Of a stretch of DNA of 64,000 bases, positions 35,831-44,933 are shown one piece after another. Within the stretch, counting starts at the first letter, position 1, and each line of letters opens with the position of its first letter. The position numbers were made by a program, and so were the translations under genes. The notes under the pieces are model-generated. The model ran no database searches. It had not been told where the DNA came from and saw only the letters and a list, made by a program, of their open reading frames with translations. This stretch comes from Celeribacter baekdonensis (GTDB lineage: Bacteria; Pseudomonadota; Alphaproteobacteria; Rhodobacterales; Rhodobacteraceae), in assembly GCF_900102315.1 (NCBI RefSeq), contig NZ_FNBL01000003.1, forward strand, positions 186,001 through 250,000, given 5' to 3'.

Positions 35831-36751
35831 ATGGGGACGTTCATATTAAGGCGATCTCTTCAGGGATTCCTTGTGGTGCTTGGCGTAACGATTGTGGTGT
35901 TTGTCGCAACCCGAATGATCGGCGATCCGGCGCAAGTGATGTTGCCGTTGTCGGCCACGGATGCACAACGCGCCGCCTTTGAGCAGCAATTCGGGCTGGA
36001 TCGTCCGCTGGATGCGCAATTCATCAGTTTTGTTGGCGATCTGATGCGGTTTGATTTCGGTGAAAGCCTGTGGCAGCGCCGTTCGGCGCTTGACGTGGTG
36101 CTTGAAAAACTGCCCAAAACCCTTGAGCTGATCGGGGTGGGGCTGTTGCTGGCGACGGTGATTGGTATTCCGCTTGGCGCTTTGGCGGCCGTGCGCCCCG
36201 ATGGCCTGTTTGATCGCATCGTTGTCGGGCTGAGCCTGACGGGGCTGTCCGTGCCGCAATTCTGGCTTGGGCTTTTGCTGATCATGGTGTTCGCGGTGGG
36301 GCTTGGCTGGGTGCCGACCTTTGGCTCCGGTTCGCTCGCCCATATGATCCTTCCGGCGATCACGTTGGCAGTGCCGTCCATGGCGCGGATCATGATGCTG
36401 GTGCGCTCCTCAGTGATCAACGAACTAAACCAGCAATATGTGCGCACTGCAAAAGCGCGCGGAATGCCGTTTGGCCGGGTGCTGTTTCAACACGCCATGC
36501 GCAACGCGCTTGTGCCGGTTTTGACGCTCGTCGGCTGGGAAGTGATCAGCGCATGGGCGGGTTACACGGTGGTGGTCGAGACGGTTTTTGCCTGGCCCGG
36601 CCTTGGATTCACCGCGATGAAGGCGATCAACCACAGCGATCTGTTCTTGTTGCAAGCCATCGTCTTTGTCGTCGCGGTCGGCATCGTCTTGGTCAACATT
36701 GGGCTTGATGTGCTGTTTAAGCTGATCGACCCGCGGATCAAGGAGGCCTGA
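35831..36751 (+). CDS. peptide ABC transporter permease (DppB-like)
   Basis: A 306-aa six-helix permease. The N-terminus FILRRSLQGFLVVLGVTIVV, the loop GLDRPLDAQFISFVGDLMRFDFGES and the coupling segment YVRTAKARGMPFGRVLFQHAMRNALVP are diagnostic for DppB/OppB. GGAATGGAG precedes the ATG. It pairs with the next gene, which starts four bases after its stop region. Confidence 0.93.
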   Translation: MGTFILRRSLQGFLVVLGVTIVVFVATRMIGDPAQVMLPLSATDAQRAAFEQQFGLDRPLDAQFISFVGDLMRFDFGESLWQRRSALDVVLEKLPKTLELIGVGLLLATVIGIPLGALAAVRPDGLFDRIVVGLSLTGLSVPQFWLGLLLIMVFAVGLGWVPTFGSGSLAHMILPAITLAVPSMARIMMLVRSSVINELNQQYVRTAKARGMPFGRVLFQHAMRNALVPVLTLVGWEVISAWAGYTVVVETVFAWPGLGFTAMKAINHSDLFLLQAIVFVVAVGIVLVNIGLDVLFKLIDPRIKEA

Positions 36752-36754
36752 CCC

Positions 36755-37750
36755 ATGACGATCACCTCATCCTCGATGTCTGACAGTTCCACGACACACC
36801 GTTCCACGACACCCTCCATGACACAAGGGCCCCTCATGTCATTCGCACCCATCGGGCGCTTTCTCAAAGAGCTGTGGCGGGACAAGGCGGGCTTTGCCGG
36901 CTTTGCCTTTCTCGTCCTTTTGGGGCTTGCCGCCCTGTTCGCCCCTCTGCTTGCGCCCCATGATCCGGCGGCACAATCGGTGTTGGCGCGGCTCAAACCG
37001 CCGATTTGGATGGAGGGCAGCGTCAGCGGTCATCTGCTTGGCACCGACATGCTGGGCCGCGACATTCTATCTCGGCTCTTGTTTGGTGCGCGCTCGTCCT
37101 TGTTGGTCTCTGTGTCTGTTGTGGCGCTGGCCGGGTCTTTCGGCGTGATGGCCGGGCTTGTGGCGGGCTACAAAGGCGGGCTGACCGATGCGCTGATCAT
37201 GCGGGTCGTCGATGTTCAGGTCGCCTTTCCGGGCCTGCTTTTGACCCTGCTTTTGGTCGCTGTGATCGGGCCATCAACCGCGACGATCATCATCGTTTTG
37301 GCCTTTTCCAACTGGATGATCTACACCCGCGTCGTGCGCGGGATCGTGATGTCGCTGCGTCAAACGCCCTTTGTCGAAGCGGCCGAGGTCGTCGGCTGCA
37401 AAAGCGCGCGGATCATCCTCAAACACATCCTGCCAAACTTGATTTCGCCGCTCCTCACGCTGGCGATCCTTGAGTTCACCAACATTATTTTGGCCGAAGC
37501 GGCGCTGTCATTTCTGGGTCTTGGGGTGCAACCCCCGGCGACAAGTTGGGGTCTCGATGTGGCAGGTGGCAAAAACTACATGATGATCGCGTGGTGGCCG
37601 ATCACCTTCCCGGGGCTTTGCATCGCGATGACGGTGCTTTCAATCAACCTTTTCGCCAATTGGCTGCGCGTCACGACGGAACCTGCCGAACGTGAAAAAC
37701 GCTACGCCCGTGGCCGTGCCGCCAAAATGCGGCGCGCAAAAAAGACCTGA
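36755..37750 (+). CDS. peptide ABC transporter permease (DppC-like)
   Basis: A 331-aa permease with a 35-residue Ser/Thr-rich N-terminal extension before the family start (RFLKELWRDKAGFAGFAFLV). LLGTDMLGRDILSRLLFGARSSL and the coupling loop FVEAAEVVGCKSARIILKHILPN are DppC hallmarks. The first ATG (36755) has a strong AAGGAGG. An internal ATG at 36836 has none, so I keep the extension. The C-terminus is Arg/Lys-rich. Confidence 0.92.
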   Translation: MTITSSSMSDSSTTHRSTTPSMTQGPLMSFAPIGRFLKELWRDKAGFAGFAFLVLLGLAALFAPLLAPHDPAAQSVLARLKPPIWMEGSVSGHLLGTDMLGRDILSRLLFGARSSLLVSVSVVALAGSFGVMAGLVAGYKGGLTDALIMRVVDVQVAFPGLLLTLLLVAVIGPSTATIIIVLAFSNWMIYTRVVRGIVMSLRQTPFVEAAEVVGCKSARIILKHILPNLISPLLTLAILEFTNIILAEAALSFLGLGVQPPATSWGLDVAGGKNYMMIAWWPITFPGLCIAMTVLSINLFANWLRVTTEPAEREKRYARGRAAKMRRAKKT

Positions 37751-37777
37751 CATCAGATCAGATCGGAAAGTGAAAAA

Positions 37778-38803
37778 ATGGCATACGCACAACCCACTCC
37801 CATCCTGGAAGTCCGCGATCTTCATGTGGAATTCGATACAATGTCGGGTCTCGTTCAGGGCCTGCGCGGGGTTTCTTTTTCGGTCATGCCGGGGGAAACT
37901 TTGGCACTGGTCGGTGAAAGTGGCTCCGGCAAAAGCGTGACGGCGCAGGCTGTCATGGGGCTTATTGGTCTGCCGGGATCTATTGTCTCGGGGGATATTC
38001 TTTGGAAAGGTCAGTCGCTTTTGACGCCGGAAGGGCAAAAAAAGGCGGCCAGTTTGCGCGGCAAGTCCCTGTCGATGGTGTTCCAAGACCCGATGACCTC
38101 GCTCAACCCGCTGATGACCATCGGCGCGCATCTGGTTGAGGTGTTGCGGCGGCATATGAAGCTCTCAAAACCCCAAGCCTTTGCGCGCGGGGCTGAGTTG
38201 CTTGAGGCCGTTGGCATCACCGAACCGCGTCGCCGTATGGCGCAATACCCGCATGAGTTTTCCGGCGGAATGCGTCAGCGCGTGATGATTGCTCTGGCCA
38301 TCGCCTGTGAGCCCGACCTTTTGATTGCGGACGAACCCACCACCGCGCTTGATGTGACCATTCAGGCGCAAGTGCTTGATCTTTTGGCCGATTTTCAAAA
38401 ATCCATGGGCCTGTCCATTGTTTTGATCACCCATGATCTTGGCATTGTGGCCGGGCTATGTGAACGGGTGGCGGTGATGTACGCGGGCTCGATTGTCGAG
38501 GCGGGCAGTGCGGCCACTGTGTTTGAGCAGGCCGAACATCCCTACACCCAAGGTCTCATTCGCTCGACCCCGCGTCTGGATGATCGTCGTGATCGGCTTG
38601 TGTCCATCGAGGGCGCGCCGCCGAGCCTGTTGCACCCGCCAAAAGGCTGCGCGTTTCAATCGCGTTGCCCGGTCGCCTCGCGTCAATGCGACACCAAACC
38701 CGCCCGGCAAGTGACGCCAGCGGGCGGGTCGGTGTCCTGTTGGACGCCGTCGCTTCCGGCATGGGCGGATGTGGCGAAAACCACGGAGGTCCATGCCCGA
38801 TGA
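37778..38803 (+). CDS. peptide ABC transporter ATP-binding protein (DppD-like)
   Basis: A 341-aa ATPase with Walker A GESGSGKSV (residues ~48-56), signature FSGGMRQR, Walker B LLIADEPTTALD and switch ITHDLG. The C-terminal oligopeptide-transporter extension carries the Cys motif CAFQSRCPVASRQC that ligates an iron-sulfur cluster in some DppD proteins. It overlaps the following ATPase by ATGA. Everything needed for function is present. Confidence 0.94.
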   Translation: MAYAQPTPILEVRDLHVEFDTMSGLVQGLRGVSFSVMPGETLALVGESGSGKSVTAQAVMGLIGLPGSIVSGDILWKGQSLLTPEGQKKAASLRGKSLSMVFQDPMTSLNPLMTIGAHLVEVLRRHMKLSKPQAFARGAELLEAVGITEPRRRMAQYPHEFSGGMRQRVMIALAIACEPDLLIADEPTTALDVTIQAQVLDLLADFQKSMGLSIVLITHDLGIVAGLCERVAVMYAGSIVEAGSAATVFEQAEHPYTQGLIRSTPRLDDRRDRLVSIEGAPPSLLHPPKGCAFQSRCPVASRQCDTKPARQVTPAGGSVSCWTPSLPAWADVAKTTEVHAR

Positions 38804-39831
38804 CCGATCTGTCCAACCGGTTTGAACCCGCCCAACCTGTGCCATCCGCGCCGCCGATCTTGTCGGTGCGCGGGCTGTGCGTGACCTTCGATGGCCCGGG
38901 TGAAGGGCTTTGGGGGCCGCCGAAAAAGGTCCAGGCGCTCGACAATATCACCTTTGATCTGGCGCGCGGAAAGACGCTTGGCCTTGTGGGCGAGTCCGGT
39001 TCCGGCAAATCCACGCTGGGCCGTGCGATTTTGCGCCGCTTGCCTCTGTCGAACGGGCGGGTGTTTTTTGAGGGTAAGGATATCACGGCAGTCAAAGGCG
39101 AGGCGCTGCGGCGTCTGACCCGCAACATTCAACTGATTTTCCAAGACCCATACACCAGTCTCAATCCCCGGATGAAGGTGCTCGAACTCATTGCCGAGCC
39201 TTTGCTGGTGCATGGCCTTGTGTCCTCTATTGATGAGGCGCGCGATCAGGTGGTCGAACTGTTGCGCTTGGTGAACCTGCCCGTGGAGACCATCGACCGG
39301 TTTCCGCACAGCTTTTCCGGTGGTCAACGGCAACGTATCGGCATCGCGCGGGCACTGGCGCTCAAGCCACAACTCATCATCGCCGACGAACCTGTCTCGG
39401 CGCTTGATGTGTCGGTGCGCGCGCAGGTGGTGAACCTGATGCAGGATTTGCAACAGGAATTGGGACTGACCTATGTCTTCATCGCCCATGACCTGTCCGT
39501 GGTGCGCCATATTTCCCATGATATCGCGATCCTGCATCGCGGGCATATGGTGGAAATGGCTGGCCGAGACGCGATCTATGAGACGCCGGAACATCCCTAT
39601 ACCAAGGTGTTGTTGTCCGCTGTGCCGGAGCCTGACCCAAGCCATCGTCGCAACGGCGGGGTGAATGCACCCAAGACCGTGCCGACGCAGACTTTGTCCT
39701 TTGATGGGGTGGGGTGCCGGTATCGGACATGCTGTGACAAGGCCGGTGGGCATTGCCAACGCGAAGCGCCGCCTTTTGCCAAACATGAGGGGGGACATTG
39801 GGCCGCTTGTTGGCATGTCGGGATGACGTAA
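38800..39831 (+). CDS. peptide ABC transporter ATP-binding protein (DppF-like)
   Basis: A 343-aa ATPase: Walker A GESGSGKST, signature FSGGQRQR, Walker B LIIADEPVSALD, switch IAHDLS, plus the C-terminal Cys-rich oligopeptide domain (CRYRTCCDKAGGHCQR). The ATG at 38800 overlaps the DppD stop and has GGAGGTCC upstream. It ends the importer operon, followed by a strong terminator shared with the convergent gamma-glutamyltransferase. Confidence 0.94.
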   Translation: MTDLSNRFEPAQPVPSAPPILSVRGLCVTFDGPGEGLWGPPKKVQALDNITFDLARGKTLGLVGESGSGKSTLGRAILRRLPLSNGRVFFEGKDITAVKGEALRRLTRNIQLIFQDPYTSLNPRMKVLELIAEPLLVHGLVSSIDEARDQVVELLRLVNLPVETIDRFPHSFSGGQRQRIGIARALALKPQLIIADEPVSALDVSVRAQVVNLMQDLQQELGLTYVFIAHDLSVVRHISHDIAILHRGHMVEMAGRDAIYETPEHPYTKVLLSAVPEPDPSHRRNGGVNAPKTVPTQTLSFDGVGCRYRTCCDKAGGHCQREAPPFAKHEGGHWAACWHVGMT

Positions 39832-39850
39832 GATTGGTCTGATGGATCGT

Positions 39851-39880
39851 AAAAGGGGCGCCCATTGGAGCGCCCCTTTT
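39851..39880. terminator. bidirectional rho-independent terminator
   Basis: AAAAGGGGCGC (39851-39861) pairs with GCGCCCCTTTT (39870-39880), with A-run and T-run flanks on the two strands. It lies between the convergent DppF-like and gamma-glutamyltransferase genes and can serve both. Confidence 0.85.
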
Positions 39881-39893
39881 GGTTTCTTGTGGT

Positions 39894-41360
39894 TTATCGC
39901 CCCAATTTGGTGCCGTCCTTACGTGGGTCCGACCCAGCGATCAGCCCGCCATCTGGCGCGCGCATGACGCATTGTGCCCCGCCAAAGTCACTGCGCCCGC
40001 CCAATTCGCCCGCGCCCGTCGCATCCTCAAACCCGGCCGCTTTGAGCGCTGCGGCAAAGGCTGGATCACTGCCCGGCTCAAGCGCGATGCGCGTGTCGCT
40101 TTCAAGTCGCCAGCGCGGCGCATTGATCGCCTCTTGCACGTCTTGCCCCCATGCCGCCAACCGCAGCATCAGCTGGATATGGCCCTGCGGCTGCATCAAC
40201 CCGCCGACCACGCCAAAGACCGCATGAAACGCGCCATCCTTGAGCGCCGCCGCCGGGATGACGGTATGGTAGGGCCGCTTGCCGCCCGCCACGCCATTGA
40301 CATGCCCCGGCGCGGAAAACCCATGGCCGCGGTTTTGCAGGCAAATGCCCAATTCCGGCACGCCGATACCCGAGCCAAACCGTTTGAACACGCTGCTCAT
40401 CAAAGTGACGGCAAAGCCCTCGCGATCGACAATGGCGGTACACACGGTATTGCCGGACGGATCGGCGACGGTGTTTCGGGCGTATTTCATGCCGTCGCGG
40501 GCGGCTTTGACCACCTCGATCATGCTCATCGGGTCGTCCATCGGCAGGTCCAATGCGTCGAGCGCCTCAAGCGCCTTGAGCACGCCGATGCCATGGGTGT
40601 TGGGCGGGCATTCGAGCACGTCGATGCCTTTGAACATGCGCCGCACCGGAACATCAAAAAAGCCCTCATGCGTGGCGAGATCTTCGGCGGTCAAAAGCGC
40701 GCCGCGCGCCCGTGCGGCCCGTTCGATCGCCTTGGCAGCCGCACCTTTGTAAAACGCATCCGGGCCGTGGGTGGCGATGGCGTCTAAAATATCCGCAAGT
40801 GCCGTGTTGGCAAAACGGTCTCCGGCCTTTGGGATGTTCGCGCCGCGATATATCTGGTTCGACGCCGGGTCGTTTTGAATGACATGCGCGAAAATCGCCC
40901 ATTCACGCGCGCAAATCGGTGCCACGTCAAAACCATCGCGCGCAAGCTCAATCGCGGGGGCGAGCAGATCGGCAAAGGGCAGGCGGCCAAAACGGGCGTG
41001 CAAATCGGCCCAGCCGCGCGCCAGACCGGGCGTGGTGACCGAATAGGGGTGGCGTTCGGGGATTTTTTGATTGGGAAATGCGGCGACGTGATCGGGTGTG
41101 AGCGCCATAGGGGCGCGCCCGGTGCCATTATAAGTCAGCGGTGCCTCATTGGGGGGCAACAGCATGGCAAGGCTGTCACCGCCCAGCCCGGTCGCCATCG
41201 GTTCCACCACACCAAGCACCGCATCCGCCGCAATCGCGGCATCTACGGCGGTGCCGCCGCGTGCGAGCATCTCCATGGCGGCAGCGGCAGCACGCGGATG
41301 TCCGGTGGCGACGGCTTCGGTCGCGCTTTTGAGGGCGGTCGGGGCGATGGCAATGGTCAT
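39894..41360 (-). CDS. gamma-glutamyltransferase family protein
   Basis: A 488-aa N-terminal-nucleophile hydrolase of the gamma-glutamyltranspeptidase family. AMEMLARGGTAVDAAIAADAVLGVVEP near the start and the small-subunit segment GNTVCTAIVDREGFAV (autoprocessing Thr region), GSGIGVPELGICLQNRG and GGKRPYHTVIPA are visible. No clear signal peptide is present from the ATG at 41360, so it may be cytoplasmic like YwrD-type members. It would cleave gamma-glutamyl bonds, consistent with the adjacent peptide importer. The region upstream faces the diiron-oxidase operon. Confidence 0.9.
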   Translation of the reverse strand: MTIAIAPTALKSATEAVATGHPRAAAAAMEMLARGGTAVDAAIAADAVLGVVEPMATGLGGDSLAMLLPPNEAPLTYNGTGRAPMALTPDHVAAFPNQKIPERHPYSVTTPGLARGWADLHARFGRLPFADLLAPAIELARDGFDVAPICAREWAIFAHVIQNDPASNQIYRGANIPKAGDRFANTALADILDAIATHGPDAFYKGAAAKAIERAARARGALLTAEDLATHEGFFDVPVRRMFKGIDVLECPPNTHGIGVLKALEALDALDLPMDDPMSMIEVVKAARDGMKYARNTVADPSGNTVCTAIVDREGFAVTLMSSVFKRFGSGIGVPELGICLQNRGHGFSAPGHVNGVAGGKRPYHTVIPAAALKDGAFHAVFGVVGGLMQPQGHIQLMLRLAAWGQDVQEAINAPRWRLESDTRIALEPGSDPAFAAALKAAGFEDATGAGELGGRSDFGGAQCVMRAPDGGLIAGSDPRKDGTKLGR

Positions 41361-41492
41361 GGTTGGGCGATGTCCTTGGTTTGGAGATTCTCTCTGACGC
41401 AATCTGACATATAAATTCAAAAAAGTATGTAATTTGTATTTTTAACGGTGAGTGTTATTTTTGCATAAAATTAAAAAACATATTAAAAACAT

Positions 41493-41566
41493 GGTGATGA
41501 TTGAATTTCAACTTTTTGGATCACCGTGAAATAAGCTGTAGACCTTAATTTTGGTATACAGTATGG
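41493..41566 (+). promoter_or_regulatory. AT-rich control region with inverted repeat and GTATAC palindrome
   Basis: GGTGAT (41493-41498) and ATCACC (41520-41525) form a spaced inverted repeat, and TTGGTATACAGTATGG at 41551-41566 holds the GTATAC core ~95 bases before the diiron-oxidase start. The sequence around it is much richer in AT than the genes. The GTATAC site matches the other candidate GntR operators. Confidence 0.5.
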
Positions 41567-41650
41567 TGACTGCAGGAGCCCAAAGACTCTTGCAATCTGC
41601 TGGTGTCGGCAGGGTCCCGCACAGATAAAAACCAACACGGAGAGACGGAA

Positions 41651-42382
41651 ATGGGCCAGGTCCTGAATCCCGATGAACTACGCACAGCCCTCGAAACAGC
41701 CATCAAGGGCAACACCGCCAACGCATCCCCGTTCAGCCTTGCATGGGCGAGCGGAAAACTGTCGCGCGACCATCTCGCGCGCTGGTGTGAAAACCATTAT
41801 CACTATGTCGGCCCCTTCGCCGAATACCTCGCTTATGTCTACGCGCGCCTGCCCGCAGAGTTCGAAGAAGCCAAAGATTTCATGCTTCAGAACATGTATG
41901 AGGAAGAGCTGGCGGCGGATCGTCACACCGATCTTTTGATCCGTTTTGGCGAAGCCTGTGGCACAAACCGCGCGCGCATTCTCAACCCTGACAACATGAC
42001 CGCAACCACCCGCGCGCTTCAGGCGTGGTGCTACACCGTGGCGATGCGCGAGGATCCGATCGTTGCCATCGCGGGCCTTGTGGTGGGTCTCGAAAGCCAG
42101 GTGCCGTCGATCTACCGCAAGCAAACCCCGACATTGCGCGACACATACGGCTTCACTGACGAAGAGGTCGAATTCTTTGACCTGCACATCGTCTCTGACG
42201 AAATCCACGGCGAGCGCGGCTATCAGATCGTTCTGGAACATGCCCGCACCTATGAGCTTCAGCAGAAATGCCTAAAAATCTGTGAAATCGGGGCGCAGAT
42301 GCGTCTGCTCTACACCACAGCGCTCTACAATGAGTATGTGGGCGCAGAAATCCCGCTCTCCGACCTGGGCCTCGCCGCCTGA
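41651..42382 (+). CDS. haem-oxygenase-like diiron oxidase (HDO, PqqC/CADD-like)
   Basis: A 243-aa all-helical protein of the PqqC/TenA-like fold. Residues Glu85, His92, Glu148, His179, Asp183 and His186 reproduce the order and spacing of the diiron ligands in CADD (E81, H88, E142, H174, D178, H181), so this should be an O2-activating diiron oxidase and not cofactor-free PqqC. Known relatives do C-C or C-N cleavage, N-oxygenation and desaturation. It heads an operon with two ferredoxins, an unknown 97-aa protein, an aldehyde dehydrogenase and a TSUP permease, suggesting external reduction and an aldehyde product. GGAGAGACGGAA precedes the ATG. Confidence 0.8.
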   Translation: MGQVLNPDELRTALETAIKGNTANASPFSLAWASGKLSRDHLARWCENHYHYVGPFAEYLAYVYARLPAEFEEAKDFMLQNMYEEELAADRHTDLLIRFGEACGTNRARILNPDNMTATTRALQAWCYTVAMREDPIVAIAGLVVGLESQVPSIYRKQTPTLRDTYGFTDEEVEFFDLHIVSDEIHGERGYQIVLEHARTYELQQKCLKICEIGAQMRLLYTTALYNEYVGAEIPLSDLGLAA

Positions 42383-42434
42383 TCTGACCCTAGAGGGGTG
42401 GGTTTCAGCCCGCCTTTCCCAGCCGGAAAATCTC

Positions 42435-42728
42435 ATGCCAAAAGTTATCTTGCACAAAGGCGGCGAGGTGTTTGAGGGCGACGTTGCCGCCAACACCAAT
42501 CTCGTGGTCAGCGCCGGGATCCGTAAGTTTCCGTTTCCCAATCTGGCCTATAAATGCGGCATGGGCAAATGCTCGACCTGTACCTGTCGCATTCTGGCCG
42601 GGGCGGACCATTTGGAGCCGCCAAACTGGAAAGAGAAACGCCAACTTGGCGAGCGATTGGACGAGGGCTACCGCCTCGCATGTCAGCTCTGGGTCACCGA
42701 AGATATCGAACTCGCACAAGACGTCTAA
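42435..42728 (+). CDS. 2Fe-2S ferredoxin (plant/bacterial type)
   Basis: A 97-aa ferredoxin with cluster cysteines Cys41, Cys46, Cys49 and Cys83 (CX4CX2CX33C). An extra Cys51 follows the third ligand. The insertion EPPNWKEKRQLGERLDEGYRLAC is longer and more charged than in the second ferredoxin of the operon, so the two probably dock different partners. It lies 52 bases after the diiron oxidase and is a likely direct donor to it. Start ATG 42435 begins the beta-grasp fold cleanly. Confidence 0.9.
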   Translation: MPKVILHKGGEVFEGDVAANTNLVVSAGIRKFPFPNLAYKCGMGKCSTCTCRILAGADHLEPPNWKEKRQLGERLDEGYRLACQLWVTEDIELAQDV

Positions 42729-42784
42729 GTCTTTGTATCGCCCCAAGGGGCGGTGCTTCCTTCATCCTTGCCGAGGGCTGTCTC

Positions 42785-43078
42785 ATGTATGTCATTCTGA
42801 CCACCAAACCCGATGAATTCCGCACTGTCATGGGCGATGGCGTCGTCTCCATCGAATCCTATGATTACATTTTTTATGGCCGCAAACGCGCCAATTTCAC
42901 CATTGCCGAGATCGTCGATGCCGACCGCATCACCATCGTCGAAGACGAGCCGCCGCACATCGTCAACAAGGTGCCGTGCAAAATGTTCGAGTCCTTTGAC
43001 ACGATTGAAGAGGCGCGGGCGGAGCTGAATGTTCTGACCCATTTCGGCAGCATGGACATCGAGTTGCGCGCTGTGTGA
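42785..43078 (+). CDS. 97-aa protein of unknown function between two ferredoxins
   Basis: A compact alpha/beta protein (MYVILTTKPDEFRTVMGDG...) with alternating hydrophobic strands and a C-terminal helix EEARAELNVLTHFG. It has one Cys (in NKVPCKMFESF) and no cofactor motif. I recognise no family. Its fixed place between two ferredoxins in an oxygenase operon suggests a small effector or coupling subunit, by analogy with regulatory proteins of multicomponent oxygenases, or a substrate-handling protein. GAGGG precedes the ATG. Confidence refers to it being a real gene. Confidence 0.8.
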   Translation: MYVILTTKPDEFRTVMGDGVVSIESYDYIFYGRKRANFTIAEIVDADRITIVEDEPPHIVNKVPCKMFESFDTIEEARAELNVLTHFGSMDIELRAV

Positions 43079-43139
43079 GACCCGCCAAATCGTCTCCCCC
43101 GGTCGCCTGACCACATCATAAAATGCACAAAGACAGGCC

Positions 43140-43460
43140 ATGGATAAGATCAACATCACCTTTATTCCCAACGACAACAAAACCATTTCTGTCGATGCGG
43201 GGAGCAATCTTTTGCGCGCCTCGCTGCGCGAAAAGGGCGGTATTCCGTTCAAATGCGGCGGCGGATTTTGCGGCACCTGTCGCTGCAAAGTGGTCGAGGG
43301 GTTGGAGCATACCGACGACGTGAAAGCCAAAGAGCGCAAACATCTCACCGACGAAGATGTGGCCAATGGGTTTCGCATGGCCTGCCAGACCTTCGTGCGT
43401 GGCGATGTGAAAGTGTCTTGGGGTGAAACCGCTTCAAAAGAAACGCAAAAGCGCGTCTGA
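43140..43460 (+). CDS. 2Fe-2S ferredoxin
   Basis: A 106-aa ferredoxin with Cys39, Cys44, Cys47 and Cys82 (CX4CX2CX34C) in the context KCGGGFCGTCRCK, followed by a lysine-rich helix and a charged C-terminal tail. It is the second ferredoxin of the diiron-oxidase operon and probably forms an electron chain with the reductase at 47.2 kb. The aldehyde dehydrogenase follows 27 bases downstream with its own AAAAGGGG site. Confidence 0.92.
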   Translation: MDKINITFIPNDNKTISVDAGSNLLRASLREKGGIPFKCGGGFCGTCRCKVVEGLEHTDDVKAKERKHLTDEDVANGFRMACQTFVRGDVKVSWGETASKETQKRV

Positions 43461-43487
43461 ACGGGTCGCGCGACAAAAGGGGCAAAC

Positions 43488-44933
43488 ATGTCTTATCTCA
43501 ATTTTATTGGCGGGGACTGGGTTCCGGCCCTCTCTGGCGAGACGTTTGAAAACCGCAATCCCGCCGACCAAACCGACCTCATCGGCCTGTTCCCGAATGG
43601 CGGGATGGAGGATGTGGCCGCCGCCGTCGAAACCGTGTCTGCCGTGTGGCCGGCATGGGCCGCCAAAGGCCCGGAGGCGCGGGCGGATGTGCTGTATAAA
43701 GCCGCCGATATTATCTCATCGCGCATTGACGCCATCGCCGCGGAACTGACCCGCGAGGAGGGCAAGACCCTCACCGAGGCGCGCAATGAAACCAGCCGGA
43801 TCGCCGCCAATTTTCGGTTTTATGCGGGGGAGGCGTTGCGTCTGAAGGGCGAAAGTTTCCCGATGCCTGAGGGGCAAATCGCATTGACGCTGCGCCAGCC
43901 TGTGGGGGTTGTCGCGGTGATCACGCCCTGGAATTTCCCGCTGTCGATGGCGGCGCGTAAAATCGCGCCTGCGCTCGCGGCGGGCAATGGGGTGATTTTC
44001 AAGCCCTCCGAAATGACCCCCTTGATGGGCCAGCGCCTTGTTGAGGTGTTGCTGGATGCGGGGCTGCCGAAAGGCCTGATTGCCCTCATTCATGGCCGTG
44101 GGGCCACCGTGGGCCAAGCGATCACATCGACGCCGGGGATCGACGCGCTGACCTTCACCGGGTCCTACGGGGTGGGGATGCAAATCGCCTCGGCTTTGAC
44201 CACAGACACCCGCTGTCAGTTGGAGATGGGCGGCAAAAACGCCACTGTGGTGTTGGAAGATGCCGATCTTGATCGCGCGGTGGACATCATTCGGCGCGGC
44301 GCATTTGGCCTGACGGGTCAGGCCTGTACCGGCACGAGCCGCGTGCTTGTGGCGCGCAACCATTATGACGCGCTGGTCGAAAAACTGTCGGCGGCCGCCG
44401 CCGGGATCACCATCGGTGCGGGCACTCGCGAAGGCGTAAATATGGGGCCGCTGGCCACCAGTGCGCAGCTTGATAAGGTCAAAACCTATCTTGGCATTGC
44501 CACGCAAGAAGGCGGACGGATCACCACCGGCGGCTTGCCCGAGGCCTCTGCCGATCTGGCCAATGGCTTCTTTATCCGTCCAACCGTGATTGCCGACGTG
44601 CCTGCGGACAGCCGCCTGTTGCGCGACGAAATTTTCGCGCCTGTTGTGGCTGTGCATGCCGTGGATGGTGTTGATGAGGCGATCGAAATCGCTGATGATA
44701 CCGAATATGGTCTGGCGATTTCCCTTGTCTCCAATGACATGGCGGCCATTCTCAAAATCGCCCAGAAAACTCAGCACGGTGTCGTCAAGGTCAACAGCCC
44801 GACCACGGGTGTGGCGCTCAACGCCCCTTTCGGCGGGTTCAAACATTCCTCCAACCAAAGCGCGAAAGAGCAAGGCGGGGCCAATGTGATGGATTTCTAC
44901 AGCCGGATCAAAAGCGTCTATCTGGGGGGCTGA
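43488..44933 (+). CDS. aldehyde dehydrogenase, 2-oxoglutarate-semialdehyde-dehydrogenase-like
   Basis: A 481-aa aldehyde dehydrogenase with PWNF (ITPWNFPLS), FTGS, general base Glu in LEMGGKN and nucleophile Cys in GQACTGTSR. The GQxCTxTSR form is typical of the alpha-ketoglutarate semialdehyde branch. It should oxidise the aldehyde made by the operon's diiron oxidase to an acid. The stop is immediately followed by the ATG of the TSUP permease (TGAATG), so expression is coupled. The natural aldehyde is unknown. Confidence 0.92.
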   Translation: MSYLNFIGGDWVPALSGETFENRNPADQTDLIGLFPNGGMEDVAAAVETVSAVWPAWAAKGPEARADVLYKAADIISSRIDAIAAELTREEGKTLTEARNETSRIAANFRFYAGEALRLKGESFPMPEGQIALTLRQPVGVVAVITPWNFPLSMAARKIAPALAAGNGVIFKPSEMTPLMGQRLVEVLLDAGLPKGLIALIHGRGATVGQAITSTPGIDALTFTGSYGVGMQIASALTTDTRCQLEMGGKNATVVLEDADLDRAVDIIRRGAFGLTGQACTGTSRVLVARNHYDALVEKLSAAAAGITIGAGTREGVNMGPLATSAQLDKVKTYLGIATQEGGRITTGGLPEASADLANGFFIRPTVIADVPADSRLLRDEIFAPVVAVHAVDGVDEAIEIADDTEYGLAISLVSNDMAAILKIAQKTQHGVVKVNSPTTGVALNAPFGGFKHSSNQSAKEQGGANVMDFYSRIKSVYLGG

